5,011 nt of DNA from an uncultured Gammaproteobacteria bacterium (GTDB lineage: Bacteria > Pseudomonadota > Gammaproteobacteria > GCA-001735895): assembly GCA_945787265.1 (NCBI GenBank), contig CALZHS010000177.1:1-5011 (forward strand), written 5' to 3'. A program made the translations under genes and the position numbers. Numbering within the stretch: the stretch's first letter is position 1; each line of letters starts with the position of its first letter. Under the pieces are notes generated by a model. It saw nothing but the letters and a program-made list of their open reading frames with translations, did not search any database and was not told the origin of the DNA. Of the stretch, positions 1 through 5,011 are shown piece by piece.

Positions 1-6
1 AAGTTC

Positions 7-35
7 TTGTTACCACCTGCCCAGATAGGTAGAAT
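7..35 (+). promoter_or_regulatory. Candidate sigma-70 promoter for rpsO-pnp
   Basis: A -35-like TTGTTA (7-12, 4 of 6 matches to TTGACA) and a -10-like TAGAAT (30-35, 5 of 6 matches to TATAAT) are separated by exactly 17 bases. Transcription would start near position 42 and give a leader of only about 26 nt before the rpsO start. The match is seen in the sequence; activity is inferred. Readthrough from a gene upstream of the window (truB in E. coli) is equally possible. Confidence 0.45.
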
Positions 36-56
36 ACCAGCCTTTTTCGGGCCCAC

Positions 57-60
57 GAGG
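57..60 (+). promoter_or_regulatory. Ribosome binding site of rpsO
   Basis: GAGG lies 7 bases before the ATG at 68. A second in-frame ATG at 74 would be 13 bases away, so the spacing favours the first ATG. That choice also gives the same 89-residue length as E. coli S15. Confidence 0.7.
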
Positions 61-67
61 TTTATCC

Positions 68-337
68 ATGGCAATGTCAGCTGAGCAGAAGGCTGCAATA
101 ATCGCTGATTATCAGCAAGGTAGCGGTGACACCGGATCACCCGAAGTACAGGTTGCGCTATTGTCGCACCAGATCAGTCATTTGACCGAGCACTTCAAAC
201 AGCATATTCATGACCATCATTCACGCCGTGGTTTGTTGAGGATGGTTAACCAGCGTCGCAATTTACTGGATTATCTGAAATCCAAGAATCAGCAACGATA
301 TAAAGACTTGATTGCAAGACTCGGATTGCGTCGTTAA
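68..337 (+). CDS. rpsO: 30S ribosomal protein S15
   Basis: This encodes ribosomal protein S15, a primary 16S rRNA binder that organises the three-way junction of the central domain of the 30S subunit. The 89 residues match the E. coli length and align without gaps. The family signature is clear: DTGSPEVQVALL (21-32), then DHHSRRGLLRMV (49-60) and the C-terminal end LGLRR. The rRNA-contacting residues H42, D49 and S52 are present. The start at 68 is chosen by the GAGG site and the collinear N-terminus; starting at 74 would give 87 residues. The gene ends with tandem stops TAA TAA (335-340), and pnp begins 15 bases downstream, so the two form one operon. E. coli S15 represses its own translation through a leader pseudoknot; I see no clear equivalent in the 67 bases available. 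Identification is essentially certain. Confidence 0.98.
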   Translation: MAMSAEQKAAIIADYQQGSGDTGSPEVQVALLSHQISHLTEHFKQHIHDHHSRRGLLRMVNQRRNLLDYLKSKNQQRYKDLIARLGLRR

Positions 338-343
338 TAAAGT

Positions 344-355
344 GAGAGAATAGTG
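344..355 (+). promoter_or_regulatory. Ribosome binding site and GTG start of pnp
   Basis: A modest Shine-Dalgarno (GAGAG, 344-348) precedes a GTG start at 353, all within the 15-base rpsO-pnp gap. The GTG is supported because translation from it gives an N-terminus (MNPIKKTFQYG) that aligns with E. coli PNPase (MLNPI...FQYG). The next in-frame ATG is codon 34, inside the first RNase PH domain. A weak site with a non-ATG start suggests coupling to rpsO translation or deliberately limited expression; that part is inference. Confidence 0.7.
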
Positions 356-2455
356 AATCCAATTAAAAAGACATTTCAGTACGGTGCCCACGAAGTCACT
401 CTGGAAACCGGAGAAATTGCGCGCCAGGCCAGCGGTGCTGTAATCGTAAGCATGGCTGACACGGTCGTCATGGTCACCGTGGTAGCCAGCAAGAGCGCCG
501 ATGCCGGCCGTGGATTCTTTCCACTGACGGTCGATTACCAGGAAAAGACTTATGCCGCGGGCAGAATCCCCGGTGGCTTTTTCAAGCGCGAGGGCCGGCC
601 CAGTGAGAAAGAAACCCTGACCTGCCGCCTGATCGATCGGCCGATCCGTCCGCTGTTTCCGAAAGGATTCATGAATGAAGTCCAGGTCGTCGCCAACGTT
701 ATATCAATGAATATTGAAGTGGATCCCGATATCCTGGCCCTGCTCGGCACGTCCGCGGCACTCGCCGTATCCGGAATCCCTTTCAGCGGCCCGATAGGCG
801 CCGCCCGCGTCGGTTACCTGAACGGCGAATACGTGCTCAACCCGACCAACAGCCAGATCGCCGAATCGGACCTCGACCTGGTGGTTGCGGGTACCAAGAA
901 TGCGGTCCTGATGGTGGAGTCGGAAGCCAACTGCCTGTCCGAGTCGGTGATGCTGGGTTCGGTAGTTTACGGACATGAGCAAATGCAGACCGCGATCCAG
1001 GCCATCGAAGAATTAGCCGCTGAAGTCGGAGCTGAAACCTGGGAATGGCAGGCGCCTGAAACCGATGAAACCCTGGCAGACAAAGTGAGCGCCCAGGGTG
1101 AGTCAGCGATTACGCAGGCCTATACCATTGCCGACAAGATGGAGCGTCAGAACAAGCTGGGTGAAATTCGTGATGAAATAGTTGCGGCACTGGTCAGCGA
1201 GGCGGAAGATTCTCCGACGCTGGACGACGTGCGCGGCGCGATCGGCAAACTTGAAAAGAAAATTGTACGCGGGCTCATCATTGCAGGTGAGAAGCGCATC
1301 GACGGACGCGATACCCGAACGGTACGCCCCATCCGAATTCGCACTGGCGTGTTGCCACGCACGCACGGTTCAGCCCTGTTTACGCGGGGTGAGACGCAGG
1401 CACTGGTGGTAACCACCCTTGGAACCGGCCGTGATGCACAATTGATCGACGCGATTGAAGGCACCCGTAAAGAAAATTTCATGATGCATTACAATTTTCC
1501 GCCCTCCAGCGTCGGTGAAGTCGGACGCGTGGGAACTCCCAAGCGCCGAGAAATCGGCCATGGTCGTCTCGCCAAGCGCGGCGTACAGGCCGTGATGCCG
1601 CACCTGGACGACTTTCCCTACGTTATTCGCGTCGTGTCCGAGATTACCGAATCAAACGGTTCTTCTTCGATGGCGAGCGTCTGTGGCGCGAGTCTCGCAC
1701 TGATGGACGCGGGTGTGCCGCTAAAGGCGCCGGTTGCGGGTATCGCGATGGGCCTGATCAAGGAAGGCGATGATTTTGCGGTACTGTCCGATATTCTCGG
1801 CGACGAAGATCACCTCGGCGATATGGATTTCAAGGTTGCCGGCACCAACGATGGCGTCACCGCGCTGCAGATGGATATCAAGATCGACGGTATTACGACC
1901 GAGATCATGCAGCAGGCGCTGGACCAGGCACGCGAAGGTCGCTTGCATATTCTGGGTGAAATGGCAAAAGAGCTCAGCGAAAGCCGTGACGAGATGTCCG
2001 AATACGCGCCGCGACTGATCACCTTCCGTATCAATCCGGAAAAAATTCGCGATGTCATCGGTAAGGGCGGGGCAACGATTCGTTCGATCACTGAAGAAAC
2101 CGGCGCCACGATCGAAGTCGACGATGATGGCATGGTCAAAATCGCATCGGTCGAAAAAGCCGCCGGTGACGAGGCCCGTCGCCGCGTTGAACAGGTTACC
2201 GCTGACGTCGAGGTGGGTGTAATTTACGAAGGCAAGGTCGCGAAAATCATGGATTTCGGGGCTTTCGTAAACATTCTTCCCGGCAAAGACGGACTGGTAC
2301 ATATCTCGCAGATTTCGGACGAACGTGTCGAGAGCGTTAGCGATAAGCTTTCCGAGGGCGACATGGTCAAAGTCAAGGTGCTCGAGGTGGATCGGCAGGG
2401 CCGCATTCGCCTGAGTATGAAGGCTGTCACCGAGGGCGAGGCCGCCGCAGTCTAG
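353..2455 (+). CDS. pnp: Polyribonucleotide nucleotidyltransferase (PNPase)
   Basis: PNPase is a homotrimeric, phosphate-dependent 3'-5' exoribonuclease that releases nucleoside diphosphates from RNA and can also add 3' tails. It works in the cytoplasm, often with RNase E and the helicase RhlB. All domains are present in its 700 residues. The first RNase PH-like domain (about 10-145) carries FFKREGRPSE (76-85). An alpha-helical linker spans about 235-310. The second, catalytic RNase PH domain (about 315-550) has R398 and R399, the serines of NGSSSMAS (435-442), and D486 and D492 in GDEDHLGDMD. A KH domain has GKGG at 570-573, and an S1 RNA-binding domain spans about 621-690. The catalytic residues fall at the same numbers as in E. 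coli, so there are almost no net gaps. The protein ends about 10 residues after S1, whereas E. coli PNPase (711 residues) has an Ala/Glu/Pro-rich tail. It starts with GTG and is cotranscribed with rpsO. Confidence 0.99.
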   Translation: MNPIKKTFQYGAHEVTLETGEIARQASGAVIVSMADTVVMVTVVASKSADAGRGFFPLTVDYQEKTYAAGRIPGGFFKREGRPSEKETLTCRLIDRPIRPLFPKGFMNEVQVVANVISMNIEVDPDILALLGTSAALAVSGIPFSGPIGAARVGYLNGEYVLNPTNSQIAESDLDLVVAGTKNAVLMVESEANCLSESVMLGSVVYGHEQMQTAIQAIEELAAEVGAETWEWQAPETDETLADKVSAQGESAITQAYTIADKMERQNKLGEIRDEIVAALVSEAEDSPTLDDVRGAIGKLEKKIVRGLIIAGEKRIDGRDTRTVRPIRIRTGVLPRTHGSALFTRGETQALVVTTLGTGRDAQLIDAIEGTRKENFMMHYNFPPSSVGEVGRVGTPKRREIGHGRLAKRGVQAVMPHLDDFPYVIRVVSEITESNGSSSMASVCGASLALMDAGVPLKAPVAGIAMGLIKEGDDFAVLSDILGDEDHLGDMDFKVAGTNDGVTALQMDIKIDGITTEIMQQALDQAREGRLHILGEMAKELSESRDEMSEYAPRLITFRINPEKIRDVIGKGGATIRSITEETGATIEVDDDGMVKIASVEKAAGDEARRRVEQVTADVEVGVIYEGKVAKIMDFGAFVNILPGKDGLVHISQISDERVESVSDKLSEGDMVKVKVLEVDRQGRIRLSMKAVTEGEAAAV

Positions 2456-2481
2456 CAGTAACGGTAAACCAGTTGATAACG

Positions 2482-2508
2482 AAGGGGGAACAGCGTTCCC
2501 CCTTTTTT
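2482..2508 (+). terminator. Intrinsic terminator of rpsO-pnp
   Basis: A perfect 10-bp stem is formed by AAGGGGGAAC (2482-2491) and GTTCCCCCTT (2495-2504) around an AGC loop. The plus-strand T run covers 2503-2508. It starts 26 bases after the pnp stop and is a textbook rho-independent terminator. Read from the minus strand, the same stem is followed by CGTTATC rather than a clean T run. It could therefore stop the opposing operon only less efficiently. Confidence 0.93.
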
Positions 2509-2521
2509 ATGGTTCGTCATT

Positions 2522-2531
2522 GAATCGATTC
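2522..2531. repeat. Perfect 10-base palindrome
   Basis: GAATCGATTC reads the same on both strands and lies 13 bases past the terminator T run. With no promoter near it, a regulatory role is not supported. It may be a chance palindrome or part of the 3' ends of the converging transcripts. Confidence 0.35.
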
Positions 2532-2568
2532 GAAGAACACCGGTCGCGTTCAAACAGCGTTGTCGAGA

Positions 2569-2590
2569 AGCCGGTAGCCCCTGGCCGGCT
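2569..2590 (-). terminator. Weak candidate terminator hairpin for the glnE-ilvE operon
   Basis: AGCCGG (2569-2574) and CCGGCT (2585-2590) can pair around a 10-base loop, 24 bases downstream of the zinc-finger stop. On the minus strand the hairpin is followed only by TTCTCGAC, so the T run is poor. It may be a transcript-end hairpin, may assist rho-dependent termination, or may be incidental. Confidence 0.25.
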
Positions 2591-2614
2591 AAAAGATCTG
2601 TTTCAGTTGGACTG

Positions 2615-2827
2615 CTAAATGATCTTGAAGATGGTGCCGCAATAGGGACACCTGGCCTCGCCGCCATTTTCCGCGACCGGTATGTAGACCTGCGGATGCG
2701 AATCCCACAGGCTCGAGCCTTCCATTGGACAGTGAATAGGCAAGTCGCCAGGCTTGACTTCGACGGCGGTTTTCGCATTGGGTGTCGAGTATGCGGACTG
2801 GTTGGATGCTGTGTCTGGATTGACCAT
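2615..2827 (-). CDS. Small CHCC-type zinc-finger protein
   Basis: This 70-residue protein belongs to the zf-CHCC family (related to the zinc-binding end of complex I accessory subunit NDUFS6). The four expected ligands are C33, H44, C60 and C63. The signature runs CPMEGSSLWDSHPQVYIPV (33-51), then ARCPYCGTIFKI near the C-terminus. Residues 1-20 are polar, rich in Asn, Ser and Thr, and look disordered; there is no signal peptide or membrane segment. The bacterial function is not known to me; zinc binding is inferred from the ligands. It is the last gene of the glnE-ilvE operon, starting 7 bases after the ilvE stop, and its Shine-Dalgarno overlaps that stop codon. A similar small protein follows ilvE in Pseudomonas genomes as I remember them, so the position looks conserved. 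The family call is firm; the role is open. Confidence 0.93.
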   Translation of the reverse strand: MVNPDTASNQSAYSTPNAKTAVEVKPGDLPIHCPMEGSSLWDSHPQVYIPVAENGGEARCPYCGTIFKII

Positions 2828-2832
2828 CGGTT

Positions 2833-2836
2833 TCCT
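2833..2836 (-). promoter_or_regulatory. Ribosome binding site of the zinc-finger gene overlapping the ilvE stop
   Basis: On the minus strand AGGA (2836 down to 2833) shares its AG with the TAG stop of ilvE and sits 5 bases before the ATG at 2827. The arrangement suggests translational coupling between ilvE and the zinc-finger gene. Confidence 0.65.
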
Positions 2837-3758
2837 AATTTACAAAAGTAAGCAAGTCCAGGTACTTTTCGTTACGCCCGTGCACCAGGTCAAAGTAGTC
2901 TGACTGCAGGCGTTCGGTTATCGGCCCGCGTTTGCCACTGCCGACCGGGCGATTGTCGAGCTCGGCGATCGGTGTAACCTCGGCCGCGGTGCCGGTGAAA
3001 AAAGCCTCGTCGGCAATATAAATCTCGTCGCGCGTGAAGCGCTTTTCGATAATGTCGAGGCCCTGGTCGGCGGCCAGCTTGAAAATGGTTTTACGCGTTA
3101 TGCCGTTTAGCGCTGTCGTGGTCTCAGGCGTATAGATTACGCTATCGCGGATGACAAAGATATTCTCACCGCTGCCCTCGGCGACATAACCCTCGGGATC
3201 AAGTAACAGGGCTTCATCGTAACCGTCTTTAAGGGCTTCACCGAGCGCCAGCATCGAGTTGATGTACTGGCCGTTCGCCTTGGCCTTGGTCATCGCGATA
3301 TTGGGATGGTGGCGCGTGTGCGAGGAAGTCTTTATCCGAATACCTTTCTCCAGTCCTTCCTGGCCCAGGTAGGAGCCCCATTCCCAGGCGGCGACGATAC
3401 AGTGAACGCTTAGATTGTCCGCGCGCAGTCCCATACCCTCGGAGCCGTAAAAAACCATCGGCCGGATGTAGGCACTGTCAAGCTTGTTGTCGCGCACCGC
3501 GGCAACCTGTGCCTCCATCAACTGCCGCTTGTCAAAGGGAATCGCCATGCCAAGCACCTTACAGGAATCCAGCAGGCGCGTGGTATGTGCATCCAGTGCA
3601 AAGATCGCGGTGCCCTGGTCGGCATGATAGGCGCGCACGCCCTCGAAACAACCCATGCCATAATGCAGGGTATGGGTTAAGACGTGCACCCTGGCATCGC
3701 GCCAGGCAACCATTTCGCCGTCAAACCAGATGAAGCCATCGCGATCATCCATCGACAT
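2835..3758 (-). CDS. ilvE: Branched-chain amino acid aminotransferase
   Basis: IlvE is a cytoplasmic fold-type IV PLP aminotransferase. It performs the last step of valine, isoleucine and leucine synthesis by moving the amino group of glutamate to the branched 2-oxo acids, reversibly. Starting at 3758 gives 307 residues (MSMDDRDGFIWFDG...), matching my memory of the Pseudomonas protein in length and N-terminus. An upstream in-frame ATG at 3785 would add nine residues (MFQRAGELK) and overlap glnE. It is disfavoured because AGGAG sits 8 bases before the ATG at 3758. Family motifs are all present: THTLHYGMGCFEGVRAY (about 28-44), the PLP lysine K160 in TKAKANGQYINS, EGSGENIF with E194, and FFTGTAAEVTPI (about 253-264). 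The gene follows glnE by 2 bases and precedes the zinc-finger gene by 7, so it is an operon member. I see no attenuator or own promoter. Confidence 0.97.
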   Translation of the reverse strand: MSMDDRDGFIWFDGEMVAWRDARVHVLTHTLHYGMGCFEGVRAYHADQGTAIFALDAHTTRLLDSCKVLGMAIPFDKRQLMEAQVAAVRDNKLDSAYIRPMVFYGSEGMGLRADNLSVHCIVAAWEWGSYLGQEGLEKGIRIKTSSHTRHHPNIAMTKAKANGQYINSMLALGEALKDGYDEALLLDPEGYVAEGSGENIFVIRDSVIYTPETTTALNGITRKTIFKLAADQGLDIIEKRFTRDEIYIADEAFFTGTAAEVTPIAELDNRPVGSGKRGPITERLQSDYFDLVHGRNEKYLDLLTFVN

Positions 3759-3760
3759 TT

Positions 3761-5011
3761 TTAATTCTCCTGCACGCTGAAACACTCGTTCCAGCAGTTA
3801 ACAACATACTCTATCTGCTCCGCAATCACTTCGGCGTCAACCTCGGCGGACTGATTTTGCAGCACGGATTCGTGCAGCAACCGGTGATAGGTCTGGTAAA
3901 TTTCAGCCAGTTGCGATTGCGAACTGGTGATCAGATTTAACCGAAATAACTCGTTGAGCAGGCGAATATTATCAGAATATAAACAATCGGAGCCAATACT
4001 ATTTGCGTGCGCCAGCACCCAGTATTGCACCAGGAACTCGATGTCAACCATGCCGCCGCGGGATTGCTTCAAATCCCGGCGTTCACCCTCCGGGGGCTGC
4101 TTGCTGCGATAGATTCGCTCGCGCATTTCGACAATATCCTGGCCCAATTGCTCGATATCCCGCGCTTGCCTGAGTACCTGCTCACGAATACGATCAAACT
4201 CGGGTTTCAGCCTGGGCTCCCCGGCAACCACGCGCGCGCGCACCAGCGCCTGGTGCTCCCAGGTCCAGGCTTTTTCCAACTGGTAGCGCTGGTAAGCCTG
4301 TGTCGACGATACCAGTAATCCGGACGATCCCTCGGGGCGCAGTCGCGAATCGATTTCGTAGAGCTTCCCCGAAACGGTCATGACGCTGGTCATGGAAATT
4401 ATTTTTTGCGCGAGACGCGCGAAGTAAATCGAGTTTTCGACACATTTTTCACCGCTGGTATGCTGCTGTTCTCCACTCGAATCGTGCAGGAAAATCAGGT
4501 CCAGGTCGGACTGGTAGTGCATTTCGAGGCCGCCGAGTTTGCCGTAGCCGACGATCGCGAAGTTAGCCTGTCGACGCGTGCCCGACTCGGTACATTCCGG
4601 CACGCCGTACTGCTGTCGCAGCGCTTTGCTGGCTAACCGGTAAACTGCTTCGAGTACGACTTCAGCCAGTTCACAGAGGTAGCGACTGACCTCGTTGGCG
4701 TCGATTTCCTGTGCCAGTTCGGCACAGGCAATCACCAGGGTCTGCTCGCGTTTGAACAGGCGCAGGCTATCGAGTTCGAGTTCGGTGTCACCTTCGATAT
4801 TATCCAGTTGCCGCTGTAAACGCTGCAGTAACCGTGGCTTGTCGAAGCGGTCCTGGTCACCCGCCTGGATTAGATTCTCAAGCAGCATCGGGTACTGCGA
4901 AACTTCTTCGGCGATCCAGGCGCTTTTGTCGAACAGCGAGGCCAGCTTTTGCAGTAGTGACTGGTTTTGAAACAGCAGCTCGAAATAGACGCTGCGTCCC
5001 GCAATCGACGA
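3761..5011 (-). CDS. glnE: Glutamine synthetase adenylyltransferase / adenylyl-removing enzyme, 3' part only
   Basis: GlnE attaches AMP to glutamine synthetase to lower its activity and removes it by phosphorolysis; the PII protein GlnB and glutamine control the switch. The frame is open from the right edge: 41 codons precede the first ATG at 4888, giving 416 visible residues, and they align with the middle of the E. coli protein (946 residues). What is seen is therefore the end of the interdomain region and most of the C-terminal adenylyltransferase domain. The nucleotidyltransferase signature GYGKLGG is at 4529-4549, followed by SDLD (4499-4510) with its two metal-binding aspartates. Next come the YEIDSRLRPEGSSGLLVSS and EHQALVRARVV blocks, and RGGMVDIEF (4034-4060) of the helical GlnD/GlnE domain. 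The distance from the SDLD motif to the C-terminus matches E. coli to within a few residues. The N-terminal de-adenylylating domain and the promoter lie outside the window. It heads ilvE by 2 bases. Confidence 0.97.
   Translation of the reverse strand, partial: SSIAGRSVYFELLFQNQSLLQKLASLFDKSAWIAEEVSQYPMLLENLIQAGDQDRFDKPRLLQRLQRQLDNIEGDTELELDSLRLFKREQTLVIACAELAQEIDANEVSRYLCELAEVVLEAVYRLASKALRQQYGVPECTESGTRRQANFAIVGYGKLGGLEMHYQSDLDLIFLHDSSGEQQHTSGEKCVENSIYFARLAQKIISMTSVMTVSGKLYEIDSRLRPEGSSGLLVSSTQAYQRYQLEKAWTWEHQALVRARVVAGEPRLKPEFDRIREQVLRQARDIEQLGQDIVEMRERIYRSKQPPEGERRDLKQSRGGMVDIEFLVQYWVLAHANSIGSDCLYSDNIRLLNELFRLNLITSSQSQLAEIYQTYHRLLHESVLQNQSAEVDAEVIAEQIEYVVNCWNECFSVQEN
3767..3771 (-). promoter_or_regulatory. 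Ribosome binding site of ilvE inside the end of glnE
   Basis: AGGAG (minus strand, 3771 down to 3767) lies within the last sense codons of glnE (CAG GAG AAT TAA) and 8 bases before the ilvE ATG at 3758. It decides the ilvE start and implies that ribosomes finishing glnE may hand over to ilvE. Confidence 0.8.

Larger units (their letters stand above)
2456..2614. other. Convergent intergenic region
   Basis: This is the gap between the stop of pnp (plus) and the stop of the zinc-finger gene (minus). It contains the pnp terminator (2482-2508), a perfect 10-base palindrome (2522-2531) and a 6-bp inverted repeat (2569-2590). I see no small gene or RNA gene here. Confidence 0.8.

Noticed and set aside
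1..84. Plus-strand frame open from the left edge to a TGA at 82-84, possibly the end of an upstream gene such as truB
   Set aside because: The translated 27 residues do not resemble a TruB C-terminus, the frame overlaps the rpsO start, and the stretch contains a promoter-like sequence. The other two plus frames stop at 26-32.
1147..1482. A 111-codon minus-strand open frame inside pnp
   Set aside because: The product is rich in Ser, Arg and Pro, typical of an antisense shadow frame, with no family resemblance and no ribosome binding site that I could support.
1721..2302. A 193-codon open frame on the minus strand inside pnp
   Set aside because: It lies wholly antisense to the KH/S1 and catalytic coding sequence of a perfectly conserved PNPase. 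The product shows no recognisable domain, and this kind of shadow is expected in GC-leaning coding DNA.
2452..2778. A 108-codon minus-strand open frame overlapping the zinc-finger gene
   Set aside because: It overlaps the clearly conserved zinc-finger frame and runs across the terminator hairpin; its composition is basic and unremarkable.
3759..3785. Upstream ATG for ilvE at 3785, adding nine residues
   Set aside because: It would overlap the end of glnE, is not supported by the family N-terminus, and ignores the well-placed AGGAG in front of the ATG at 3758.
4194..4970. Several short open frames on both strands within glnE
   Set aside because: All are out of frame with a continuous, motif-rich GlnE reading frame and show no family features.
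1..5011. Search by eye for mobile elements, CRISPR repeats, tRNA genes, attachment sites or signs of horizontal transfer
   Set aside because: There are no repeated spacers, terminal inverted repeats, transposase-like proteins or cloverleaf sequences. All genes are housekeeping with similar composition, and no undescribed system is apparent.

Overview
The window looks like a chromosomal housekeeping segment of a gammaproteobacterium. S15 and PNPase align without gaps to my memory of the E. coli proteins in most blocks. IlvE and the small zinc-finger protein closely resemble the Pseudomonas versions. The gene order glnE, ilvE, zinc-finger is one I associate with Pseudomonas-like gammaproteobacteria. 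Base composition is moderate, slightly GC-rich by eye, and fairly even, apart from a somewhat more AT-rich rpsO. I cannot name a genus.

Layout: positions 1-67 hold a leader with a plausible sigma-70 promoter and the ribosome binding site of rpsO. rpsO (68-337) and pnp (353-2455) lie on the plus strand only 15 bases apart and must be cotranscribed. They end at a strong intrinsic terminator (2482-2508). A gap of about 160 bases (2456-2614) holds this terminator, a short perfect palindrome and a weaker inverted repeat, but no gene. The minus strand then carries a tightly packed operon, transcribed toward pnp: the 3' part of glnE (3761 to the right edge, incomplete), ilvE (2835-3758) and a 70-residue CHCC zinc-finger protein (2615-2827). 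Gaps in this operon are 2 and 7 bases, and the ribosome binding sites of ilvE and the zinc-finger gene lie in the end of the preceding gene.

How the genes work together: rpsO-pnp couples a 30S ribosomal protein with a 3'-5' exoribonuclease, a very widespread pair in bacteria. The minus-strand operon joins nitrogen control (GlnE modifies glutamine synthetase) with branched-chain amino acid transamination (IlvE, which uses glutamate as amino donor), plus a small zinc-binding protein of unknown role.

I found no mobile element, CRISPR array, RNA gene, frameshift or previously undescribed system. The points worth a second look are modest: the compact rpsO-pnp junction without the E. coli-type leader, nested ribosome binding sites in the glnE operon, the convergent junction of two conserved clusters, and the zinc-finger gene itself.
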